A model generated the notes under the pieces. The model was given only the letters and a program-made list of their open reading frames with translations. It ran no database searches and was not told the origin of the DNA. The position numbers and the translations under genes are program-made. This document shows, one piece after another, positions 1 through 7,982 of a stretch of DNA of 33,207 bases. Position 1 is the stretch's first letter. Every line of letters begins with the position of its first letter. The stretch spans positions 1-33,207 of the forward strand of contig CAMYIZ010000022.1 in the NCBI GenBank assembly GCA_947258585.1. The letters run 5' to 3'. The DNA comes from an uncultured Haliea sp. (GTDB lineage Bacteria; Pseudomonadota; Gammaproteobacteria; Pseudomonadales; Halieaceae).

Positions 1-96
1 CTGAAGGCAGCCGGGCCACGCAAGGCCGGGCCGCGCAAGGCCGGGCCGCGCAAGGCAGCGGGCCGGAAGGCGGCGTCGCGCAACGCTGCCAGCTGA
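1..96 (+). CDS. C-terminal end of an unidentified protein with a Lys/Ala/Arg/Pro-rich tail (partial)
   Basis: The frame is open from the first base to a TGA at 94-96 and encodes about 31 residues made of K-A-G-P-R-like units ending in RNAAS. Such basic, low-complexity tails resemble AlgP/histone-H1-like C-termini and usually bind nucleic acid or polyanions; that is family knowledge and the role here is unknown. The stop is one base before the holC start at 98, so this protein and holC are probably co-transcribed and coupled. In many gammaproteobacteria the gene before holC is the aminopeptidase pepA, but nothing visible here confirms that identity. Confidence 0.55.
   Translation: MKAAGPRKAGPRKAGPRKAAGRKAASRNAAS
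22..81 (+). repeat. 15-bp tandem repeat within the coding tail
   Basis: Two perfect copies of AAGGCCGGGCCGCGC lie at 22-36 and 37-51. They are followed by two diverged copies at 52-66 and 67-81 and preceded by a related 18-base unit at 4-21. Each unit encodes one K-A-G-P-R pentapeptide or a variant. Such in-frame coding repeats can change copy number by slippage without breaking the frame. Confidence 0.75.
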
Positions 97-97
97 C

Positions 98-526
98 ATG
101 ACCCGTGTCGGGTTCTACGTGGTGCAGGCCGCCGACCAGACCCGGCGCCTGCGGGTGGCCGCCCGGCTGGCCGACAAGGCCTTTCAGCGTGGTCATCGCA
201 TTTTCATCAACGCCCAGGATGAAGCCCAGGCCCGGGCCCTGGACACGCTGCTGTGGGAGTTCCGCCCCGGCAGCTTTCTGCCCCACGGCCTTCCCGGGGA
301 GCCCGGTTCCGAGCTCGTCGCGATAGGCTGGGGCCAGGAGCCCGAGGACCACGACGACCTGCTGATCAACCTGCAGCGGGCGATCCCTGCGTTTTTCAGC
401 CGCTTTCACCGCGTCGCGGAAGTGGTGACCCAGGACCCGGAGAGTCTGGAGGCTTCGCGCGCCTCCTGGCGCTTCTATCAATCCCGCGGCTACGCGTTGG
501 AAAAGCACGACCTCAGCGGCGTATAA
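98..526 (+). CDS. holC: DNA polymerase III chi subunit
   Basis: Predicted chi subunit (142 residues, about the usual family length) of the DNA polymerase III clamp-loader complex, which links the replisome to SSB on lagging-strand DNA. The protein begins RVGFYVVQAAD and shows family segments such as the LADKAFQRGHRIFI block, the LLWEFRPGSFLPHG block and the YQSRGYALEKHDL end. The ATG at 98 is one base after the stop of the upstream frame, which suggests translational coupling and explains the lack of a clear Shine-Dalgarno. The gene directly precedes valS, the classic gammaproteobacterial order. Its TAA stop is embedded in a consensus TATAAT that may belong to a valS promoter. Confidence 0.93.
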   Translation: MTRVGFYVVQAADQTRRLRVAARLADKAFQRGHRIFINAQDEAQARALDTLLWEFRPGSFLPHGLPGEPGSELVAIGWGQEPEDHDDLLINLQRAIPAFFSRFHRVAEVVTQDPESLEASRASWRFYQSRGYALEKHDLSGV

Positions 527-527
527 T
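497..527 (+). promoter_or_regulatory. Candidate valS promoter overlapping the end of holC
   Basis: A perfect TATAAT lies at 522-527 and contains the holC TAA stop. A TTGGAA at 497-502 matches the -35 consensus at four of six positions, but the spacer is 19 bp, longer than ideal. Transcription would begin near 534 and leave only about 25 bases before valS. Confidence 0.45.
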
Positions 528-559
528 CCCGCCCTTTTTGCAGCCGGACATCACAAACG

Positions 560-3394
560 ATGGACAAGACCTTCCAACCCGCCAACATCGAGACCCGCTG
601 GTACGAGCACTGGGAGCAGCAGGGTTATTTCCGGCCCCAGGGCGGGGAACGCAACTACAGCATCATGATCCCGCCACCCAACGTGACGGGCAGCCTGCAT
701 ATGGGTCACGCCTTCCAGGACACCATCATGGATGCCCTGATTCGCTACCACCGGATGCTGGGCGACAACACCCTGTGGCAGGTTGGCTCCGACCACGCCG
801 GCATAGCGACCCAGATGGTGGTGGAGAGGCAATTGGCGGCCGAGGGCAAGAACCGTCACGATCTGGGCCGCGATGAATTTATCTCGAGGGTCTGGGAGTG
901 GAAAGCCCGCTCCGGTGGCACCATCACCAACCAGCTACGCCGCCTGGCGGCCTCCGTGGACTGGTCCAGGGAACGTTTCACCATGGACGAAGGCCTCTCC
1001 GACGCAGTGCGGGAAGTCTTCGTCCGTCTCTACGATGACGGACTGATCTACCGCGGCAAGCGCCTGGTCAACTGGGACCCGGTATTCAACACCGCCATTT
1101 CCGACCTCGAAGTGTTAAACGAGGAGGAGCAGGGCTCGCTCTGGCATCTGCGCTATCCCATCGAAGGCGATGAAGGCTTCCTGGTGGTCGCCACCACCCG
1201 CCCGGAAACCGTGCTGGGCGACACCGCCGTGGCCGTGCACCCGGAAGATGAGCGCTATCGCCATCTGGTTGGCAAGCAGGTGCGCCTGCCCATCACCGGG
1301 CGCCTGATCCCCATCATCGCCGACGACTATGTGGAGCGTGAGTTTGGCTCCGGCTGCGTGAAGATCACCCCGGCCCACGATTTCAATGACTACGAGGTCG
1401 GCAAGCGCCACAACCTGCCGCTGATCAACGTACTTGATCGCAATGGCTGCGTTCTCGGCGAGTTCACCGTGCTCACCTTCGAGGGCTACGCAACGGTACA
1501 CGGCGAGAAAGGACCTGCCCAGTACGCCGGCCAGGACCGCTTTGACGCGCGCAAGCAGCTTGTTGCCGAGTTCGATCAATTGGGACTGCTGGAGAAAATC
1601 GAGCCGCACACACTGAAGGTTCCCCGCGGCGACCGCTCGGGGGCAGTGATAGAACCCTGGCTGACCGACCAGTGGTATGTCAGGGTGGAAGAGCTCGCCA
1701 GGCCCGCCATTGCCGCCGTCGAGGATGGCCGCATCCAGTTTGTGCCGAAGCAATACGAAAACATGTATTTTGCCTGGATGCGCGACCTCCAGGACTGGTG
1801 CATCAGCCGCCAACTGTGGTGGGGACACCGGATCCCGGCCTGGTACGACAGCCAGGGCAAGGTCTACGTTGGTCGCGACGAGGCGGAAGTGCGCAGCCGG
1901 TACAACCTGGATCCCGGCAGCAGCCTGCAGCAGGATGAGGATGTGCTGGACACCTGGTTCAGCTCCGCGCTGTGGACCTTCTCGACCCTGGGCTGGCCGG
2001 AAAATACGGAAGAACTGCAGCTCTTCCACCCGACCAGCGCGCTGGTGACCGGCTTCGACATCATCTTCTTCTGGGTCGCGCGCATGATCATGATGACCAT
2101 GCACTTCCTCAAGCATCCCGATGGCAGCCCCCAGGTGCCCTTCCACACCGTGTATGTTCACGGCCTGGTGCGCGATTCCCAGGGCCAGAAAATGTCCAAG
2201 TCCAAAGGCAACGTTCTGGACCCCATCGACCTCATTGATGGCATAGAGCTCGAGCCCCTGGTAGAGAAGCGCACCGCCGGCATGATGCAGCCTCAGCTGG
2301 GGCAGAAGATCGCCAAACAGACCCGGGAGGAGTTCCCGGAAGGCATCGCCGCCTACGGTACCGACGCCCTGCGCTTCACCTTCTGTTCGCTGGCCTCCAC
2401 CGGCCGCGACATCAAGTTCGATATCGGCCGCATCGACGGCTATCGCAATTTCTGCAACAAGATCTGGAACGCCGCGCGCTATGTCCTGATGAACTGTGAG
2501 GACCAGGACTGCGGCAGTGATCCCGCCCTGCCCGTGACTCTCAGCCTCGCTGACCGCTGGATAGCGTCCCGCCTGCAGCAGACCGCGCGGGAAGTAGAGC
2601 GCGCCATCAGCCAGTACCGCTTCGACCTCGCCAGCCAGGCGCTGTACGAGTTTATCTGGAACGAATACTGCGATTGGTATCTGGAATTGTCCAAGCCCGT
2701 GCTGTGGGACGAATCCGCCGCACCGGACTTGCAGCGAGGCACGCGCCGCACCCTGATTACGGTGCTCGAGGCCTCACTGCGCCTGCTACACCCCTTCATG
2801 CCCTTCATCACTGAAGAAATCTGGCAGCGAGCCGCACCGCTCGCGGGCATCGAAGGGCCCACCATCATGCTGCAACCCTATCCGCAGGGGGACGAGGCTG
2901 CCGTGGACACTGCCGCAAACGCGGATATAGAATGGTTGAAAAGCGTGATCATTGGCGTGCGCAACATCCGCGGAGAAATGAACGTGCCACCGGCCCGCTC
3001 CCTCACCCTGCTCTGTCGCAACGGTGGTGACAGCGATGCCAGGCGACTGCAGGAAAACGCTGCCTTTCTGAAGAAGCTGGCCAGGCTGGAGAGCATCGAA
3101 TGGGTCGCCCCGGGGGCTGCGACCCCTGTCGCAGCGACGGCACTGGTGGGTGAACTAGAATTGCTGGTGCCGTTGGCTGGCCTGATTGACCGGGACAGCG
3201 AACTGGCCAGACTGGGGAGAGAGGTCGAGAAACTGGAAAAAGAACAGGCGCGACTCCAAGGCAAGCTGGGCAACAGCGGTTTTGTCGACAAGGCACCTGC
3301 CGAGGTCGTAGCCAGGGAGCGGGAAAAGCTGGCGGCGCAGGAGCAGGCGCTGGAAAAACTGCGCTTGCAGGTGGAGTACATCTCGCAGCTGTAA
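560..3394 (+). CDS. valS: Valine-tRNA ligase
   Basis: Class I aminoacyl-tRNA synthetase that charges tRNA-Val, with editing of mischarged threonine. The 944 residues are close to the E. coli length of 951. The HIGH-type motif is seen in [14 protein letters not shown] near residues 34-47 and the KMSKS motif in [13 protein letters not shown] near residue 542. The editing (CP1) domain lies between them and includes [15 protein letters not shown]. An anticodon-binding helical domain follows, and the last 70 residues form a charged coiled-coil arm typical of ValRS. The ATG at 560 has no strong Shine-Dalgarno. It lies 33 bases after holC and is probably read both from the upstream operon and from the TATAAT promoter overlapping the holC stop. 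The leader is too short for a T-box. Confidence 0.98.
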   Translation: MDKTFQPANIETRWYEHWEQQGYFRPQGGERNYSIMIPPPNVTGSLHMGHAFQDTIMDALIRYHRMLGDNTLWQVGSDHAGIATQMVVERQLAAEGKNRHDLGRDEFISRVWEWKARSGGTITNQLRRLAASVDWSRERFTMDEGLSDAVREVFVRLYDDGLIYRGKRLVNWDPVFNTAISDLEVLNEEEQGSLWHLRYPIEGDEGFLVVATTRPETVLGDTAVAVHPEDERYRHLVGKQVRLPITGRLIPIIADDYVEREFGSGCVKITPAHDFNDYEVGKRHNLPLINVLDRNGCVLGEFTVLTFEGYATVHGEKGPAQYAGQDRFDARKQLVAEFDQLGLLEKIEPHTLKVPRGDRSGAVIEPWLTDQWYVRVEELARPAIAAVEDGRIQFVPKQYENMYFAWMRDLQDWCISRQLWWGHRIPAWYDSQGKVYVGRDEAEVRSRYNLDPGSSLQQDEDVLDTWFSSALWTFSTLGWPENTEELQLFHPTSALVTGFDIIFFWVARMIMMTMHFLKHPDGSPQVPFHTVYVHGLVRDSQGQKMSKSKGNVLDPIDLIDGIELEPLVEKRTAGMMQPQLGQKIAKQTREEFPEGIAAYGTDALRFTFCSLASTGRDIKFDIGRIDGYRNFCNKIWNAARYVLMNCEDQDCGSDPALPVTLSLADRWIASRLQQTAREVERAISQYRFDLASQALYEFIWNEYCDWYLELSKPVLWDESAAPDLQRGTRRTLITVLEASLRLLHPFMPFITEEIWQRAAPLAGIEGPTIMLQPYPQGDEAAVDTAANADIEWLKSVIIGVRNIRGEMNVPPARSLTLLCRNGGDSDARRLQENAAFLKKLARLESIEWVAPGAATPVAATALVGELELLVPLAGLIDRDSELARLGREVEKLEKEQARLQGKLGNSGFVDKAPAEVVAREREKLAAQEQALEKLRLQVEYISQL

Positions 3395-3485
3395 GCCCAT
3401 TGGCCAGGCAAACAGGTTTCGGAACCCCGCGGCACCAGGGCGGCGGGAATAATAAAAAGCAGCAAGCTTCACCGAGGAAAGCGGT

Positions 3486-3698
3486 ATGAGTGAACGTGTG
3501 AGCGGCACGGTAAAGTGGTTTAATAACGCCAAGGGGTTTGGTTTTATTACCCGGGAGGAAAGCAGCGACGATGTTTTCGTGCACTTTCGCTCCATTCAGG
3601 GAGAGGGTTATCGCACCCTGAACGAGGGACAGGCCGTTGAGTTCAGCCTGATTGAGGGCCCCAAGGGCCTGCAGGCCGAGGACGTGCAAAAGCTCTAA
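3486..3698 (+). CDS. CspA-family cold-shock protein
   Basis: A single cold-shock domain of 70 residues, the standard length. RNP1 is visible as KGFGFI and RNP2 as VFVHF, within the [15 protein letters not shown] opening and a [11 protein letters not shown] ending. Family members bind single-stranded RNA or DNA and act as cytosolic RNA chaperones. The start is supported by GAGGAAAG about six bases upstream. The 91-base gap after valS has an A-rich AATAATAAAAA stretch that could hold a promoter, but no long cspA-type thermosensing leader is possible unless transcription starts inside valS. A second cold-shock-domain gene follows after 181 bases. Confidence 0.95.
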   Translation: MSERVSGTVKWFNNAKGFGFITREESSDDVFVHFRSIQGEGYRTLNEGQAVEFSLIEGPKGLQAEDVQKL

Positions 3699-3800
3699 CA
3701 CAGCCATCCTGCGGCAGCACGGCAGCCGGGTTCCCCGATTGCCGCTCTGACCACTGCCGGGCCAGCGTGTTCGTCGCACCGCTTGGGCGAGGACTGCGCT

Positions 3801-3821
3801 CGCGCCGTTTTTCGGCGTTTT
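3801..3821 (+). terminator. Probable intrinsic terminator after the small cold-shock gene
   Basis: CGCCG at 3803-3807 pairs with CGGCG at 3813-3817 across a TTTTT loop and is followed by TTTT at 3818-3821. The stem is short but GC-only. It lies in the 181-base gap between the two cold-shock-domain genes, which suggests separate transcription units. The rest of this gap is GC-rich with no other clear signal. Confidence 0.5.
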
Positions 3822-3879
3822 GCCCCCGGCAGGACAAGACCACCACCAGCACTGATGCCAACAAGATACGAGGACAACA

Positions 3880-4332
3880 ATGCAGTTCAGCGCAAGATTC
3901 ATCATCAGTATCGTTATCGCCGCAGCGGTTTCCACCATCGCCACCTACCTCCAGGGCGCCCCTTTCCCTGACCTGGCCTTGTTGGCCATGTTCAGCCTCG
4001 CCACACTTGCCACCGCCTTCGCCGTCAGCCTGATACCCCCCGCCACAGGTGCAGGCGCGGGTCCGAAAAAGACCAGGGTGAAAGCCGACAAGGCACCCGG
4101 CTCCCGCCGCGAGAACGGACGGGAACAGGGCACGGTGAAGTGGTTCAATTCCGCGAAAGGATTTGGCTTCATCACCCGGGATGACGGTGAGGAGATCTTC
4201 GTGCACTTCCGCGCAATTCGCGGCGAGGGGCGCCGCAGCCTGCATGACGGCCAGCGGGTCGCTTTCCATACTGCAAGTAGCAACAAGGGGCCTCAAGCCG
4301 AAGACGTGGAAGTCCTGGACGGGGCGAGCTGA
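3880..4332 (+). CDS. Membrane-anchored cold-shock-domain protein
   Basis: The 150-residue protein has two predicted hydrophobic segments, about residues 5-24 and 30-52. A basic linker (GPKKTRVKADKAPGSRREN) follows, then a complete cold-shock domain at about 82-148 with RNP1 KGFGFI and RNP2 IFVHF. The domain closely resembles the 70-residue protein encoded just upstream (shared [16 protein letters not shown] core), which suggests a duplication followed by fusion to a membrane anchor. The positive linker after the second segment predicts a cytosolic nucleic-acid-binding domain. GAGGAC six bases before the ATG supports the start. The function is not established; tethering RNA near the membrane is inference. 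Confidence 0.88.
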   Translation: MQFSARFIISIVIAAAVSTIATYLQGAPFPDLALLAMFSLATLATAFAVSLIPPATGAGAGPKKTRVKADKAPGSRRENGREQGTVKWFNSAKGFGFITRDDGEEIFVHFRAIRGEGRRSLHDGQRVAFHTASSNKGPQAEDVEVLDGAS

Positions 4333-4333
4333 A

Positions 4334-4966
4334 GTGGCCGGCAGCGGGAAAAAACCGGTAACCACCGAGCGCCGATTTCGCGGCATGATCATGCCCACCG
4401 CCGCCCATCCGGCCATCCGCCGGGTTCGGCGCCAGGGCCTGCAGCCCAGTATCCACGGCAACAAGCTGTGGAAATCCAGTTGCCTGCTGCTCGACTATCT
4501 CGGCAAACACACGCCCGAGCATCACCACCGGGTACTGGACGTGGGCTGCGGCTGGGGCATTGCGGGGTTGTGGTGTGCAGCCCGGCTGGGCGCCGAGGTG
4601 ACATCCATGGATGCCGACCCGGATGTTTTTCCCTATCTGGATGCCGTCGCCGCGCTCAACGGGGTCCGCAGCCGGCACCTGGTAAAGCGCTTCGAGCAGC
4701 TGACCACCCGCGAGCTGGCGCAGTACGACCTGCTGATCGCCGCCGACATCTGTTTCTGGGACGACATGGTCAAGCCGGTGACCAACCTGGTAAACCGCGC
4801 GGTCAAAGCGGGGGTAAGACACATCGTCATTGCCGACCCGGAGCGGCCCACCTTTCTGCAGATGGCCCAGTCCTGCGTTGATCGGCATTACGCGGAACTG
4901 CTGCCATGGCGCTGCCGCGGCAGCGTCGAGGCCCGCGGTGCGCTTATGGTGATCGAAAACGCCTGA
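4334..4966 (+). CDS. Class I SAM-dependent methyltransferase of unknown substrate
   Basis: A Rossmann-fold methyltransferase with motif I VLDVGCGWGIAG near residues 66-77, an acidic end of beta-2 (SMDADPD) and a later motif LLIAADICFWDD. The substrate cannot be told from sequence. GRRP1/ETFB-type lysine methyltransferases share the DVGCGxG and late D-C/I-F/Y pattern, so a protein substrate is possible. The start is uncertain. GTG at 4334 is one base after the preceding TGA and would be coupled, giving 210 residues; ATG at 4385 or 4391 lacks a Shine-Dalgarno but begins at a conserved-looking RGMIMP segment. The 3' end overlaps the convergent gene by 23 bases. Confidence 0.8.
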   Translation: MAGSGKKPVTTERRFRGMIMPTAAHPAIRRVRRQGLQPSIHGNKLWKSSCLLLDYLGKHTPEHHHRVLDVGCGWGIAGLWCAARLGAEVTSMDADPDVFPYLDAVAALNGVRSRHLVKRFEQLTTRELAQYDLLIAADICFWDDMVKPVTNLVNRAVKAGVRHIVIADPERPTFLQMAQSCVDRHYAELLPWRCRGSVEARGALMVIENA

Positions 4967-6248
4967 TGGTCTCTGGGTCCAGATAGCGGTAACTGCGCTC
5001 GACATCTGCGGTCGCTACCGCTGACCCGCCCTCGAAACGCGGCCGAAAGCGGGTGGCGAGAAGACCGCGATAAAGCCGCATGGCGAAACCCTTCTGCCCC
5101 TCCTCCGACGCTGTCGTTTCGACATCCCGTGGACGCCCTGATGCGCTGACAGCAAAGCGTGCGACAACTGGCACACCACCCTCCCCGGGATCCCTGGAAA
5201 ACGCGCCGTTGTCCGGCAGTTCCACCGGACTGCCAAACCAGTCCTGCAGCAGTGACTCCTGGCCTGTCTCCTGCAAGTGCCCGACCACCTCCCGATAATT
5301 CTCGGCGGCACGGCTGCGCAAGCCATTCCACTGGTGCCAGTCCGCCTGGGCCAGCAGCGCCTGTGCCCGCAGCTGCCCGGCCTGCGCCCCACCCAGGCTT
5401 GCAAAGCCGGACAGTAACTCATCGCCGCGGGCCACCGCCGTGCGCTGGATGGTCAGCAGGCGCTGCTCGTGGACATCCAGGTCCTGAACAGGCTCACTGC
5501 GGAAGGGAGCCGCGGAGGTGAAGCCACGCGATACGGAAACCGCCCTGGGCCTCACCAGCGCCTGGATCAGGTACAGGTTGCGCAGCTGGCTGTCCACCAG
5601 CTGCCAGTATGCCGCCGCATCGCGGTCTGGATCTGCGGCGGCCAGCAACTGCTCATTGGCTTCGTACAGGCGCAACAGACGGCGGTTGTCACTGCTGTCA
5701 AGCTGGCGCCGAAGTGCCTCCCGCTGCCAGCGAAAATATTCCGCCGCGGAGTCTGCATCCATGCTTCCGGAGACCGCCGACAGGCGGAAGAAATAATCAT
5801 AGCGCGCGTCCAGTGCCCTCCAGTCGCCCAGGCTGCGATGTACCGCCAACAGATTGCGCAGCAGCGGCAACTGGTTTTCGCTGTAGAGCCCTTCGTTGAC
5901 GCGCAATACGTGCAGAGCCCGTCGGTACAGCTGCTCCGCCTGCTCCGGCTCCCCGGCCTCGTACAGATACCTCCCAAGATCCATCAGCGGCTGCGCCAGG
6001 GCTTCGGCGTAGGGGCCGTGCTCCTGCTCAAGCGCAAGCAGGCGCTCGCGCTGGGACGCCACTGCCAACTGCCCGTCTGCCCGCGGCATCGACAATATCA
6101 CCGGTGCTTCGTCGGGCCACTGACGGTCCACACGCACAAAGTATCGCCCGTAGGTATTCGCGGGCGCCGCCCAGGCGACGTCGTGCTGCAGCAGCGCCAG
6201 CAGCGCAAGCGCTGCCAGCTGCCGGGCATTCAGCCTTGGAATCACCAC
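4944..6248 (-). CDS. Exported TPR-region protein with TonB-C-like terminal domain
   Basis: The 434 residues begin with a signal peptide (hydrophobic LAALALLALL, likely cleavage after AWA near residue 27). The middle is helical and TPR-like, including the LMDLGRYLYEAGEPEQAEQLYRRAL block. The C-terminal 75 residues (VARFAVSASGRPRDVE, then ATRFRPRF) resemble the TonB C-terminal fold found in periplasmic proteins. No transmembrane anchor or proline-rich span is seen, so it is not a working TonB. A periplasmic scaffold role is inference. The start is a GTG, with an adjacent in-frame GTG two as alternative, preceded by GAGGTGAAAAG. It is divergent from the WS/DGAT gene and overlaps the methyltransferase tail-to-tail. 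Confidence 0.8.
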   Translation of the reverse strand: MVIPRLNARQLAALALLALLQHDVAWAAPANTYGRYFVRVDRQWPDEAPVILSMPRADGQLAVASQRERLLALEQEHGPYAEALAQPLMDLGRYLYEAGEPEQAEQLYRRALHVLRVNEGLYSENQLPLLRNLLAVHRSLGDWRALDARYDYFFRLSAVSGSMDADSAAEYFRWQREALRRQLDSSDNRRLLRLYEANEQLLAAADPDRDAAAYWQLVDSQLRNLYLIQALVRPRAVSVSRGFTSAAPFRSEPVQDLDVHEQRLLTIQRTAVARGDELLSGFASLGGAQAGQLRAQALLAQADWHQWNGLRSRAAENYREVVGHLQETGQESLLQDWFGSPVELPDNGAFSRDPGEGGVPVVARFAVSASGRPRDVETTASEEGQKGFAMRLYRGLLATRFRPRFEGGSAVATADVERSYRYLDPETIRRFRSP

Positions 6249-6310
6249 CTTTTCACCTCATTCTGCCCTGAACCACCGAGGCTACCGGGTAGAGTAGCCC
6301 CACCGCTTAA

Positions 6311-6319
6311 TGATATAAC
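6311..6319 (+). promoter_or_regulatory. Candidate extended -10 promoter for the WS/DGAT gene
   Basis: TGATATAAC fits an extended -10 element (TGnTATAAT) with one mismatch. No good -35 is present at the expected distance, which is tolerated in extended -10 promoters. Transcription would start near 6326, leaving a leader of about 48 bases. Confidence 0.4.
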
Positions 6320-6373
6320 GACAACGGGCACACAGATACTGGTGCCGCGACTGGACAAACAGGGTGGGACCGC

Positions 6374-7825
6374 ATGAAGCAGCTTGGCATTCTCGACTCC
6401 GCCTTCATCAACATGGAGCAGCCAAACACCCCCCAGCACGTGGGTTCCCTGGGGATATATGACCCCTCGACCGCTGTTGGGGGCAAGGTCCGCTTCAAGC
6501 AGGTCATTGCCACCTTCGAGCGCAGGCTCGCCAACCAGCCGCTGTTCAGGACCCGCCTGGTACGTGTGCCCGGGGGACTGGACCGGCCCTACTGGGTCAA
6601 GGATGCGGGCTTCGATGTCGAATTTCATCTGCGCCACATCGCGCTGCCAAAACCGGGAGACTGGCGCCAGCTGTGCATACAGGTCGCCCGCCTGCACTCC
6701 CGCCCCCTGGACATGGGCAGGCCACTCTGGGAGGCCTGGATCATTGAAGGCCTGGACCGTATACCGGGACTGCCTGCGGGCAGCTTCGCCGTCTACACCA
6801 AGATCCATCACTCTCTGGTCGATGGCATGGCGGGAAACAGTATTGTCGCCCTGATTCACGATCTGGTTGCGGACCCCCAGGCGGACCCGCCGGAGGACCC
6901 GCCACAACTGGTGGACACGCAACCCAGTATTGCCGAGCTACTGGCGCGGGCTTCCATAAATGGCATCCGCAATGTGGCCGGCGTCGTCAGTGGAGGGATT
7001 GGCACCTCGGCCCAGCTGGCACGCTACCTCACAGCGGTGCTGCGCAAAGAAATGCCGCCTCCCGATATCAGCGCGCCCAAGACCCGGTTCAACCGGGCGG
7101 TTGGGCCGCACCGGGTGTTCACCGCCGCCGAATTCAGCCTGGAACGTATCAGGGCGGTGAAGGACGCGGCCGGGGTCAAGATCAACGACATCGCCCTCGC
7201 GGTCACCGGCGGTGCACTGCAGCGCTACCTGGCGGAGTTGGGCGAGGCGCCGGGAGCGCCACTGGCGGCGACGATACCACTGAATATGCGCACCCGGCGC
7301 GACAACAGTGATGACAATAACCAGGTAGGCTCGGTTTTTACCTCCTTGCACACTGATATCGCTGACCCGGCACAGAGGCTTCAGGCCATTCACCTGAGCG
7401 CGAGCGACGCGCAACGCTCCGGTGAAGCCAGTCCGATGGTCGATGTGCTGAAGCTTGCGGGTGTGTTCGCCCCCGCGCTGACCAGGCCCGTGCTGGGGTT
7501 CTGGGCACGCAACCATCTCTCGAGCTACCTGCCGGTAAACATCACCACGGTTGTCTCCAACGTCGCCGGGCCGGATTTTCCCCTGTACTGCGCCGGTGCC
7601 CGCCTGGTGGACTACTACGGCCTGGGAGTGCTGACCCCCGGACTGGGCATCTTCCACATGTTCTTCAGCTATTGCGGCAAAGTGACCATCTCGGTGCTCG
7701 CCGATCGCGATATGCTGCCCGAACCCGAGCGCTACCAGTCCTGTCTGGAGAGCGCCTTCGCGGAGCTGGAAGCGGCGGTACTGCCGCGGCCACGCAGGCG
7801 CCGCAGGCAAAAAAAACCCGCCTGA
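6374..7825 (+). CDS. Wax ester synthase / acyl-CoA:diacylglycerol acyltransferase (WS/DGAT)
   Basis: Transfers fatty acyl groups from acyl-CoA to fatty alcohols or diacylglycerol to make wax esters or triacylglycerol, acting at the inner face of the membrane. The active-site HHxxxDG motif is intact as HHSLVDG at residues 145-151. The family's N-terminal FINMEQPNTPQHVGSLGIYD and the later PLNMRTRRDNSDDNNQVGS and NVAGPDFPLY blocks are also present. The 483 residues are a normal length. The protein ends in an arginine-rich stretch (PRPRRRRRQKKPA). The ATG at 6374 is preceded by GGTGGGA. Family knowledge links these enzymes to carbon storage, which fits the many acyl-CoA genes nearby. Confidence 0.94.
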   Translation: MKQLGILDSAFINMEQPNTPQHVGSLGIYDPSTAVGGKVRFKQVIATFERRLANQPLFRTRLVRVPGGLDRPYWVKDAGFDVEFHLRHIALPKPGDWRQLCIQVARLHSRPLDMGRPLWEAWIIEGLDRIPGLPAGSFAVYTKIHHSLVDGMAGNSIVALIHDLVADPQADPPEDPPQLVDTQPSIAELLARASINGIRNVAGVVSGGIGTSAQLARYLTAVLRKEMPPPDISAPKTRFNRAVGPHRVFTAAEFSLERIRAVKDAAGVKINDIALAVTGGALQRYLAELGEAPGAPLAATIPLNMRTRRDNSDDNNQVGSVFTSLHTDIADPAQRLQAIHLSASDAQRSGEASPMVDVLKLAGVFAPALTRPVLGFWARNHLSSYLPVNITTVVSNVAGPDFPLYCAGARLVDYYGLGVLTPGLGIFHMFFSYCGKVTISVLADRDMLPEPERYQSCLESAFAELEAAVLPRPRRRRRQKKPA

Positions 7826-7835
7826 CGGCGGGTTT
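7809..7835. terminator. Hairpin with the WS/DGAT stop codon in its loop; best terminator signal is on the minus strand
   Basis: AAACCCGCC (7814-7822) pairs with GGCGGGTTT (7827-7835) around a TGAC loop (7823-7826) that contains the TGA stop. Read on the plus strand only TTT follows. Read on the minus strand the stem runs into eight or more T residues (the complement of A7809-7816), a strong intrinsic terminator. It may work in both directions. Confidence 0.7.
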
Positions 7836-7960
7836 GAAATTTCAATCAGTCTGGACCTGAACGGGGCATTCCGGGGCACAACCACCGGGATATCTCGTTG
7901 CATGGTGCTACTCTAGGAAAAGAACTAATATATATCCAATGTATTTTTGTTATGCCTGAC

Positions 7961-7975
7961 ATGAACTGAATTCAT
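7961..7975. promoter_or_regulatory. Candidate LysR-type operator (T-N11-A)
   Basis: ATGAA-N5-TTCAT is a 5-bp inverted repeat that contains a T-N11-A core, the general LysR-type binding pattern. It ends seven bases before the LysR start at 7983 in a locally AT-rich stretch, which is where autoregulatory sites are found. The rest of the 157-base gap holds AT-rich sequence (AATATATATCC, GTATTTTTGTTATG) that probably carries the promoter, but no clear -35/-10 pair. Confidence 0.4.
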
Positions 7976-7982
7976 ATCTAAC

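Noticed and set aside
527-559. T-box or attenuator ahead of valS
   Set aside because: Only 33 bases separate the genes and there is no terminator-antiterminator pair or T-box core.
1115-2161. Long open frame on the minus strand inside valS
   Set aside because: It is the antisense of a clearly coding synthetase and its composition is that of a shadow frame in GC-rich DNA; no family motif.
3395-3485. Intrinsic terminator after valS
   Set aside because: A loose CCCGC/GCGGG pairing exists but it is followed by an A-rich, not T-rich, stretch.
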